This document shows positions 58,844 to 64,000 of a stretch of 64,000 nt of DNA, piece by piece. Positions within the stretch are counted from its first letter, which is position 1, and each line of letters starts with the position of its first letter. The position numbers and the translations under genes are program-made. Source of the DNA: Elusimicrobia bacterium GWA2_62_23 (GTDB taxonomy: Bacteria > Elusimicrobiota > Elusimicrobia > Elusimicrobiales > UBA9959); the NCBI GenBank assembly GCA_001799635.1, contig MGTV01000050.1, forward strand, positions 1 through 64,000, given 5' to 3'. The notes beneath the pieces are model-generated. The model was not told the origin of the DNA. It did not search any database and saw nothing but the letters and a program-made list of their open reading frames with translations.

Positions 58844-58849
58844 GGTCCG

Positions 58850-58978
58850 GCCTGTCGGCAGACCGGAACGCAAAAACGGCGTCGCGCACACCGTGCGCGC
58901 GCCTCCCGCTCTCGGGCTCGGCGCTTGCGCAAGCCTCGCCCTCCGAGGGGTTTTTGCTAACCCGGTCCGCCGACAGGC
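58850..58978. repeat. 129-nt structured inverted-repeat element, copy A (reverse orientation)
   Basis: Outer arms 58850-58877 (GCCTGTCGGCAGACCGG, then GCAAAAAC) and 58950-58978 pair over most of their length. Read on the - strand the interior has CTTGCGCAAGCGC, CGAGAGCG and CACGGTGTG in that order. Copy B at 60806 on the + strand has the same length and the same core in the same order, but different outer arms. The element fills the gap behind the giant gene. Confidence 0.7.
58934..58955 (+). terminator. Probable intrinsic terminator of the giant gene, inside element A
   Basis: CCTCG (58934-58938), loop CCCTC, CGAGG (58944-58948), then GG and TTTTT at 58951-58955. It is about 100 nt after the giant-gene stop and lies within the inverted-repeat element. 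Confidence 0.5.
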
Positions 58979-58998
58979 TTGACAAATCCAGGGTGGGG

Positions 58999-59010
58999 TT
59001 GACATGTCAA
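58999..59010. promoter_or_regulatory. Palindromic operator-like site upstream of PorV-gene promoter
   Basis: TTGACATGTCAA is a perfect 12-bp palindrome ending 10 nt before the -35 at 59021, the same geometry as at the giant gene (22984-22995). A further TTGACA lies at 58979. Confidence 0.55.
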
Positions 59011-59020
59011 GAGATTGCTC

Positions 59021-59048
59021 TTGACAAACCCTAATCATCTGCTATAAT
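59021..59048 (+). promoter_or_regulatory. Consensus promoter of the PorV-like gene
   Basis: -35 TTGACA (59021-59026), 16-bp spacer, -10 TATAAT (59043-59048), preceded by TGC. ATCTGCTATAATAT is identical to the giant-gene promoter at 23006. The start is predicted near 59055. Confidence 0.85.
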
Positions 59049-59063
59049 ATTAATGCCGTAAAT

Positions 59064-59082
59064 CTGTAACGGTTCTGTAACG
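59064..59082. promoter_or_regulatory. CTGTAACG direct repeat
   Basis: Two identical CTGTAACG octamers at 59064 and 59075, 11 bp apart, lie between the promoter and the aptamer; CTTGTTACG follows at 59087. TAAC pairs with the same 11-bp period occur at 23390 and 63051. Confidence 0.4.
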
Positions 59083-59091
59083 CAGTCTTGT

Positions 59092-59173
59092 TACGATAAT
59101 AGCAAAGCCGGCGAAAGCCGGCGGCGCAAAGCTAAGACCCGCTAAGTGAGCGGGGGTCAGGCTGCCGAAAACG
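59092..59173 (+). ncRNA. GEMM-I cyclic-dinucleotide riboswitch, upstream of the PorV-like gene
   Basis: A very good GEMM-I match: ACGATAATAGCAAAGCC, P2 GCCGGC with a GAAA GNRA tetraloop and GCCGGC (59107-59122), GGCGCAAAGC (59123-59132), a P3 hairpin GACCCGCT pairing with AGCGGGGGTC (59136-59158), and the 3' strand AGGCTGCCGAAA. The Vc2-G20 equivalent is again A (59101). The coding ATG at 59174 follows immediately, so control could be translational or through the hairpins at 59227-59266. Ligand (3',3'-cGAMP or c-di-GMP) is inferred from the G20A change. Confidence 0.88.
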
Positions 59174-60790
59174 ATGAAACGCATTCTTGTTAATGCTTTT
59201 GCCCCCTTGGCTATTTGGGCTATTACGAAGCGTATAATACGCTTCAGCCCTGCCATGGGGCTTTTTATTGCGTTTTCGGCCGTGAACGCCCTGGCCCAGG
59301 GCGGCGGCCAGCCCGGCGCCTTCATGAGCTACGGCGCCGGCGCCCGCGGCCTGGGCATGGGCGGCGCTTTCTTCGCGGTGGCGGACGACGCCTCCGCCTC
59401 CTACTGGAACCCCGCGGCCCTGACCCTGCTGGAGCGCAAGGAATTCACCGCCATGCAGGCCACCCTGTTCGAGCAGACCACGCTGAACTTCTTCACCTAC
59501 GCGCACCCCACCACCACCCGCGGCACCTGGGCCGTCAGCATGACCCAGCTGCAGTCCACCGGTTTCGAGAAGATAGAGATCACCGCCAACCCCGGCGGCG
59601 ACGAGATCATAGACGTCAGGACCCTCGGCACCTTTGACAGCACCGAGCGCGCCCTCGCCTTCTCCTGGGGCCGCGACGTGTCCGACAAGCTGGCCTTCGG
59701 CGTGATGGCCAAGAACATCTCCCGCACCCTGGACACCTCCGCGGACTCCTTCAACGCCATCGACATCGCGATGCTCAACAAGTTCTCCAAGAGCTACCGC
59801 GCCGCGGTGGGCATCCAGAACGTCTTCTCCATGGCCTCGGGCGACACCGACGACAAGCTGCCCCTGACCCTCAAGTTCGGCCAGGCCCTCTCGCTCTTCA
59901 AGGGCGCCTTGGTGTTCGGTTTCGACATCGCCAAGCCCCAGAATTCCGGCACCCAGTGGCGCTTCGGCGGCGAGTACTGGCTGATGTACTGGAGCGCCCT
60001 GCGCTTCGGTGTGCAGGGCTCGCCCGCCATCCAGGAGGCCGATTTCGGCCTCGGCATCAAGTACAAGAACCTGGGCTTCGACATAGCCCAGGGCGTACAC
60101 GCCCTCGGCACCACCACCCGCTTTTCCGTGACCCTGCGCATGGGCCACTCCAACAAGGCCAAGCACGAGCGCGAAGTGCGCGAGCTGGTCCGCCAGGCCC
60201 TGCAGTACTTCAAGTCCGGCTACTTCAGCCGCGCCATGGAGAAGTTCCGCGCGGCCATGGACGCCGACCCCGGCAACGCCGAGATCCGCCGCATGGTGAC
60301 CCGCCTGCAGGGCGCCGTGGACTACGTACCCGACGCCACCGGCGGCGAGGAAGTGCCCACCCTGACCCGCCGCGGCATCATCGCCTACGTGGACGGCAAG
60401 GACATGCGCGCCTCCGTGAACGTGCTGCGCCACGCCTTCAACAAGGACCCGAAGAACGACCGCCTGCTCAGCCTCCTGAACATGGTGGAGAAAGAGGCCG
60501 GCGTGAGCGAGCTCACCCGCAAACCCGAGGGCCCCGAGATCTTCACCTACATAGACCAGCGCACCTACGATGCCCGCCAGTCCATCTACGACGGCAAGTA
60601 CGACCTGGCCATGAAGCGCGCGCAGGACATCCTGGACCTGGAGCCCAACAACGAGACCGCCCTGGAGATCATGGGCAGCGCCTTCTACCTGATGGACCAG
60701 AAAGAGAAGGCCAAGGTGATCTGGGAGCGCGTCATAGAGATCAACCCGAACAATACCATGGTGAAGAACTTCCTCAAGCAGGTCCGCTAA
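59174..60790 (+). CDS. PorV/PorQ-like (UPF0164) outer-membrane barrel with C-terminal TPRs
   Basis: 538-aa exported protein. The N-terminus has basic residues and a hydrophobic stretch ending MGLFIAFSAVNALAQ, giving a signal-peptide cut after NALA. The barrel domain opens with GARGLGMGGAFFAVADDASASYWNPAAL, a hallmark of the PorV/PorQ/UPF0164 group (part quoted: GMGGAFFAVADD), and contains many amphipathic strands up to about residue 325. A TPR-like helical part follows (EVRELVRQALQYFKSGYF, later YDLAMKRAQDILDLEPNN). In Bacteroidetes PorV carries T9SS cargo to the cell surface, which fits the sorting-type C-terminus of the giant protein upstream. ATG 59174 abuts the riboswitch and lacks an SD; ATG 59255 is an alternative but would give a signal peptide without basic residues. 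Confidence 0.85.
   Translation: MKRILVNAFAPLAIWAITKRIIRFSPAMGLFIAFSAVNALAQGGGQPGAFMSYGAGARGLGMGGAFFAVADDASASYWNPAALTLLERKEFTAMQATLFEQTTLNFFTYAHPTTTRGTWAVSMTQLQSTGFEKIEITANPGGDEIIDVRTLGTFDSTERALAFSWGRDVSDKLAFGVMAKNISRTLDTSADSFNAIDIAMLNKFSKSYRAAVGIQNVFSMASGDTDDKLPLTLKFGQALSLFKGALVFGFDIAKPQNSGTQWRFGGEYWLMYWSALRFGVQGSPAIQEADFGLGIKYKNLGFDIAQGVHALGTTTRFSVTLRMGHSNKAKHEREVRELVRQALQYFKSGYFSRAMEKFRAAMDADPGNAEIRRMVTRLQGAVDYVPDATGGEEVPTLTRRGIIAYVDGKDMRASVNVLRHAFNKDPKNDRLLSLLNMVEKEAGVSELTRKPEGPEIFTYIDQRTYDARQSIYDGKYDLAMKRAQDILDLEPNNETALEIMGSAFYLMDQKEKAKVIWERVIEINPNNTMVKNFLKQVR
59227..59266 (+). terminator. Paired hairpins after riboswitch 2 (possible expression platform)
   Basis: A perfect palindromic hairpin, GAAGCGTA, TAA, TACGCTTC (59227-59245), is followed at once by AGCCC, a 7-nt loop and GGGCT (59246-59262) with a T-run to 59266. 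They lie within the 5' coding region of the PorV-like gene, and the second covers the alternative ATG 59255. This could be an intragenic riboswitch terminator or a translation block. Confidence 0.4.
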
Positions 60791-60805
60791 ATGGAACTAG
60801 AGTTT

Positions 60806-60934
60806 GCGGAGGCAGGGGTATGCCTTCGAAGGGGCCTCACGAACCACGAGCTTGCGTAAGCGCGAGTGGTGAGTGCGAGAGCGCGGCCACGGTGTGGCCG
60901 CGCGTACCCGGAGAAGGCGTACCCCTGCCTCCGC
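60806..60934. repeat. 129-nt structured inverted-repeat element, copy B (forward orientation)
   Basis: Arms 60806-60827 (GCGGAGGCAGGGGTATGCC, then TTC) and 60913-60934 pair over 22 bp with one G-T-type difference. Inside, CTTGCGTAAGCGC, CGAGAGCG and a perfect 10-bp hairpin GCGCGGCCAC, GGT, GTGGCCGCGC (60881-60903) are present. The core matches copy A in order and spacing. It begins 15 nt after the PorV-like stop and fills the intergenic space. Confidence 0.7.
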
Positions 60935-60957
60935 CTTATCGCAATAAATGAACTTTT

Positions 60958-61003
60958 TTGAAACGTTTCTGTAATAAGGTAAAGATAAAATAATTACTGT
61001 AAT
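60958..61003 (+). promoter_or_regulatory. AT-rich leader of the FliF/FliG-like gene, weak promoter candidate
   Basis: TTGAAA at 60958-60963 is a good -35, but at 16-17 bp only TAAAGA/AAAGAT is found as a -10. CTGTAATA occurs twice, at 60969 and 60997, the second overlapping the start codon. The region is strikingly AT-rich against its surroundings and no Shine-Dalgarno is visible. Confidence 0.3.
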
Positions 61004-62950
61004 ATGAAGACGCTACTGGCAGGCCTGCTGCTCCTGGGGAGCTTCGGGGCGCCGCGGATATACGCCGCGGACGCTCCGGTCAATCCATTGATGGAGACTT
61101 CCCTCATGGAGAAGCAGGATTCCCTGCGCCGCGAGACCGAGACCAAGGTCAAGAAGGAGATCCTCGACCCGATCCTCGGGGCCGACAAGTCCTTCGTGTT
61201 CGCGGACGTGGAGCTGGAGGTCATCTCCAAGAAGGCCGAGCAGAACAAGGAAGGCATCGGCATCATCCAGAAATACAAGGAGAAGGGCTCCGGCGCCGGC
61301 GGCGGCGCGGACACCGATTTCATCCTGCCCGGCATCCCCAAGCCCAAGAGCGTGCTGGGCGACGACAACAAGCGCCCCGAGGCGGCCCAGGGCCAGCAGG
61401 CCCAGCAGGCCAAGGGCGTGCAGGAGATCCGCTACGGCCTCGAGACCGAGATCACCCGCTTTCAGATCACCGTCATCCACGACGACCTGCTCTCCAAGGA
61501 GTCGCTGAAGATAGCCAGGGACCGCGTGGACGACTTCCTGCTGCCCTATAAGATCCGCAAGAAGGACGCCCCCACGGTGGTGTTTAAGCCCACCAAGTTC
61601 AAGGCCGCCAACCCCCTGGACGACCTGAAGCGCCCCTCCGTCTACCTGCCGTTGCTTTACGCCCTGCTTTTCCTTATACTTCTATTGTTCCTGTTCGGCC
61701 CGCTCTGGGGCTTCTTCCGCAAATATATCAAGGCGCTGCTGGCCAAGCCAGGCGCCGAGGTCAACATAGACCAGAAGATGGAGGAGGGCGGCGGAGGCGG
61801 CGGTGAGGAGGAGGGAAAACAGGAGACCGAAGGCCACCAGAGCATAGACATGAATTTCCTGCAGAAGGAAGCGGAGCCGAAGGAAGACGAGGACGAGAGT
61901 ATGAAGAAATTTGAACCTTTTACGTACCTGAACGAGGAAAACCTCAAACGGCTCATCTACCTGTTCCTGCTGCGCAAAGAGGACCCGTGGGTGATAGCCG
62001 TGGTGCTGAGCTACATGAAGCCCGACCTCTCCAGGCAGGCCCTCTCCATGCTGCCCGTGGAGATGCAGAGCCGCGTGGCGCTGGAGGCCCTGACCGTGCG
62101 CCAGGCCACCCGCGAGCAGATAGACGCCATAGACAAGGATATCAAGGAGAACGTGGATTTCGTGATGGGCGGCATAGAGCGCCTGTCCAAGATGCTCGAG
62201 GACTCCGACCCGACCACCCGCAAGAACATCATAGAGTACCTCAAGACCCAGAAGCCCGACATCTACGCCAAGGTCAAGCGCATAGTGCTGATGTTCGAGG
62301 ATATAGTGAACTTCCCGGACCGCGACATGCAGACCATCATCCGCTCGCTGTCCAACGAGGACATAGCGCGCGCCGTGGCCAAGGCGGACCCGGGCATAGT
62401 CAACAAGTTCTTCTCCAACATGTCGCAGGGCGCCGTCAACGCCATCAAGGAGATCATGGAGTACTCCGGCGAGATCACCGTGGCCCTGCAGGACGAGGCC
62501 CAGACCAAGATCCTGGACGCCGTGAAGACCCTGGAGTCGGAAGGCAAGATCAACGTGCGCCAGGGCAATACCCAGGAAGTCTATATCATAGACGGCGCGG
62601 AGATGTCCTCCGGGGACGAGCGCAAGCGCCGCTTCGAGAGCATGTCCGCCCCGAAGGAAGAGGCGCCCGCGGGCCCCACTCCCGAGCAGGCCGAGCAGGC
62701 CGCCCAGTACCTGGCCGCCGGCGTGGACATGTACAACCAGGGCAAGCTGCCCGAGGCCCTGCAGTACCTGGAATACGCCTCTTCGCAGAACCCCGGCGAC
62801 GCTTCCGCCTGGCAGTACCTGGGCACGGTCTATTATTCGCTGCAGCGGGTGGACGAGGCCGTGGCGGCCTACGAGAAGTACGCGAACCTCTCCGGCGACC
62901 CGGCCGCGGCCGAATGGCTGACCGGCTTCAAGCAGCAGGTGGGGCGGTAG
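61004..62950 (+). CDS. FliF-like/FliG-like fusion protein with C-terminal TPRs (non-flagellar context)
   Basis: 648-aa protein. A signal peptide (MKTLLAGLLLLGSFGAPRIYA) leads into a periplasmic region like the C-terminal half of FliF: VKKEILDPILGADKSFVFAD, later YGLETEITRFQITVIHDD and VVFKPTKFKA. One membrane segment follows (about 212-237), then an acidic Gly/Glu linker. Residues about 306-525 are a FliG-like domain: EDPWVIAVVLSYMKP in place of the EHPQ motif, VLMFEDIVNFPDRDMQ matching FliG's FxFEDI helix, and FFSNMSQGAVNAIKE. TPRs end the protein (about 565-648). In flagella FliF forms the MS ring and FliG the rotor switch; here both are joined and no other flagellar gene is visible. The N-terminal half of FliF is absent. 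A ring or motor part for surface motility or secretion is a reasonable inference. Confidence 0.82.
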   Translation: MKTLLAGLLLLGSFGAPRIYAADAPVNPLMETSLMEKQDSLRRETETKVKKEILDPILGADKSFVFADVELEVISKKAEQNKEGIGIIQKYKEKGSGAGGGADTDFILPGIPKPKSVLGDDNKRPEAAQGQQAQQAKGVQEIRYGLETEITRFQITVIHDDLLSKESLKIARDRVDDFLLPYKIRKKDAPTVVFKPTKFKAANPLDDLKRPSVYLPLLYALLFLILLLFLFGPLWGFFRKYIKALLAKPGAEVNIDQKMEEGGGGGGEEEGKQETEGHQSIDMNFLQKEAEPKEDEDESMKKFEPFTYLNEENLKRLIYLFLLRKEDPWVIAVVLSYMKPDLSRQALSMLPVEMQSRVALEALTVRQATREQIDAIDKDIKENVDFVMGGIERLSKMLEDSDPTTRKNIIEYLKTQKPDIYAKVKRIVLMFEDIVNFPDRDMQTIIRSLSNEDIARAVAKADPGIVNKFFSNMSQGAVNAIKEIMEYSGEITVALQDEAQTKILDAVKTLESEGKINVRQGNTQEVYIIDGAEMSSGDERKRRFESMSAPKEEAPAGPTPEQAEQAAQYLAAGVDMYNQGKLPEALQYLEYASSQNPGDASAWQYLGTVYYSLQRVDEAVAAYEKYANLSGDPAAAEWLTGFKQQVGR

Positions 62951-62953
62951 GGG

Positions 62954-63042
62954 GGGGACGTTGTTGACTATTTGACTATCTTTAGTCTGCACGATGGATT
63001 GAGAGAGGTCACTTAAATAGTCAAATAGGCAACAACGTCCCC
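62954..63042. repeat. 26-bp-arm inverted-repeat element
   Basis: Arms 62954-62979 and 63017-63042 are complementary over 26 nt with a single mismatch; each contains GGGGACGTTGTTG and TATTTGACTAT. They enclose 37 nt and start 3 nt after the FliF/FliG-like stop. There is no T-run, so it is not a standard terminator. A REP/MITE-like repeat or an mRNA-end stabiliser is possible. Confidence 0.6.
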
Positions 63043-63046
63043 AAAA

Positions 63047-63092
63047 TTGTTAACAATCTTGTAACGAAATGGAAACCGAGTTTTTTTAGAAT
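63047..63092 (+). promoter_or_regulatory. TAAC direct repeat and -10-like box before the coiled-coil gene
   Basis: TTGTTAAC and CTTGTAAC place TAAC at 63051 and 63062, 11 bp apart as at 23390 and 59067. TAGAAT at 63087-63092 could be a -10, but no matching -35 is seen. No Shine-Dalgarno precedes the ATG at 63126. Confidence 0.3.
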
Positions 63093-63125
63093 ATAGGCAG
63101 GAAACTAAAACTTTACTTTAATCAT

Positions 63126-64000
63126 ATGGCAGACGAAAAGAAGATAAACAAACCTGGCATGCCCCCGCTTCCCCCGGGCATGTTCAAGCCCAACCTCCCG
63201 CCGATGGGGGGAAAACCTTCTTTGCCGCCCGCCGCTCCCGCTTTCGGCGGTATGCCCTCGCCCGGCATGCCGCAGGCGCCTTTCGCGCCCCAGTTCTCCC
63301 AGCCCCAGCAGCCGGCGGCCCCCGCCAGGGACGCGGCGGCCGAAGAGGCCGCGCGGATGCAGGAGGAGAAGGACAAGCTGGAGAAGAAGATCAACGACAT
63401 GGAGAAGCTGCTCTCCCAGGAAAAGGAGAAGGCGCTGCTCGCCACGCTGAAGAACCAGCAGGACGAGGCGCTCTCCTCCCGGGTGGAGTCCTCCCTTAAG
63501 GACATACAGGAGAAGATGCGCCGCGACCGCCGCGACCACGAGGTCGAGGAGGAGCGCCTCGGCCTGAAGTCCAAGATCAAGGAACTCGAGACCCGCCTGG
63601 CCCAGGAGCGCGAGACCTGGATGCAGACGCTCAAGAACCAGATGTCCGAGCGCGAGATCCAGGGTAAGGACGTCGAAAGCCATTTTATCTACCGCCTGCA
63701 GGAGATGGAGCGCCGCTGGCTGGACGAAAAGGCCCAGTGGCAGAAGGAGATAGCCTCCCGCGAGGCCGCCATAGGCCAGCTCAAGTACGCCGACGTGAAG
63801 CTGCGCGAGACCGAGGACGAGTTCCGCAAGGTCTCCATGGAGAAATCCATGCTGGAGCGCGATATCTCCAAGATGAAGGACGAGGTGGCTCGCGCCGAGC
63901 GCGAGAAGGCCTCCATAGAGTCCTACATAAAGATCATCCCCGAGAAGGAGCGTGAACTGGCCGAACTCAAGAGCGAGAACATCCAGCTGCGCTCGCGCGA
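63126..64000 (+). CDS. Pro-rich N-terminus plus long coiled coil, C-terminus outside window
   Basis: The frame opens at ATG 63126 and runs without a stop to the window end, giving at least 291 residues. Residues 1-80 are Pro/Met/Gly/Phe-rich, for example MPPLPPGMFKPNLPP and GGMPSPGMPQAPFAP, a flexible tail of the kind that binds adaptor domains. From about residue 83 the protein is a continuous charged heptad-rich coiled coil (EEAARMQEEKDKLEKKIND, later RLQEMERRWLDEKAQWQKE). No signal peptide or membrane segment, so it is cytoplasmic. It follows the FliF/FliG-like gene and may be its cytoplasmic scaffold or stator-like partner. Function unknown. Confidence 0.85.
   Translation, partial: MADEKKINKPGMPPLPPGMFKPNLPPMGGKPSLPPAAPAFGGMPSPGMPQAPFAPQFSQPQQPAAPARDAAAEEAARMQEEKDKLEKKINDMEKLLSQEKEKALLATLKNQQDEALSSRVESSLKDIQEKMRRDRRDHEVEEERLGLKSKIKELETRLAQERETWMQTLKNQMSEREIQGKDVESHFIYRLQEMERRWLDEKAQWQKEIASREAAIGQLKYADVKLRETEDEFRKVSMEKSMLERDISKMKDEVARAEREKASIESYIKIIPEKERELAELKSENIQLRSR

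Noticed and set aside
58850-58978. Treating the 129-nt element only as a simple terminator
   Set aside because: A terminator hairpin is present inside, but equal length and shared core with the second copy at 60806 show a larger conserved structure.
61004-62950. Calling this gene an ordinary fliG or fliF
   Set aside because: It has a signal peptide, only the FliF C-terminal part, a fused FliG-like domain and TPRs, and no flagellar neighbours. A plain flagellar name would mislead.

Overview
The window reads as one strand of a GC-rich bacterial chromosome. Every gene I can support is on the + strand and packing is tight, with many ATGA or GTGA stop/start overlaps. I see no tRNA, rRNA, CRISPR array, transposase or integrase. 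The gene content (PorV/UPF0164-type outer-membrane protein, Flp/TadE-like prepilins, tandem GT-C/TPR membrane proteins, YfhO-like protein, a giant Ig-repeat surface protein with a FlgD/T9SS-like C-terminus) suits a diderm lineage such as Elusimicrobiota or a neighbouring candidate phylum. That assignment is an inference; there is no marker gene to settle it.

Region 1 (1-1502) is the end of a histidine kinase and a NarL/LuxR-type response regulator, closed by a clear intrinsic terminator. Region 2 (1526-12595) starts at a consensus promoter. It holds an Flp-type prepilin, a TadG/TadE-like secreted protein, a second TadE-like prepilin and an FtsH-like AAA protease. A second promoter of nearly the same sequence then drives a Glu-rich single-pass protein, an S41/PDZ lipoprotein, a HEAT-repeat protein, a GT9 glycosyltransferase and two radical-SAM enzymes. 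Region 3 (12724-23009) holds a YfhO-like membrane protein, a small beta-barrel, a beta-propeller, an SGNH hydrolase and three consecutive GT-C/TPR (TMTC-like) membrane proteins.

Region 4 (about 22984-64000) is the most interesting part. A 35.3-kb gene (23495-58843) encodes an 11,782-residue exported protein. It has a signal peptide, an N-terminal module, about 53 Ig-like domains, about 16 domains of a second family, a block of Ca-loop-bearing domains, an FN3-like domain and a FlgD/T9SS-type C-terminal domain. It is followed by a PorV-like barrel with TPRs, then a protein that fuses a FliF-like periplasmic domain, a membrane segment, a FliG-like domain and TPRs, then a Pro-rich coiled-coil protein cut by the window end. 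No flagellar gene is visible.

The giant gene and the PorV gene share one regulatory cassette: a TTGACAWGTCAA palindrome, exactly 10 nt, TTGACA, 16 nt, TATAAT, and then a GEMM-I cyclic-dinucleotide riboswitch. Both aptamers carry A at the position equivalent to G20 of the Vc2 aptamer, the change associated with 3',3'-cGAMP sensing, and both are followed by terminator-like hairpins. My working hypothesis is a surface-adhesin or motility system switched by a cyclic dinucleotide: a giant surface filament, a PorV-type export partner, a non-flagellar FliF/FliG-like inner-membrane component, and possibly glycosylation by the upstream GT-C proteins. The intergenic DNA of this region also holds several long inverted-repeat elements. 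Two of them are exactly 129 nt long, lie in opposite orientation and share a conserved hairpin core while their outer arms differ but still pair.
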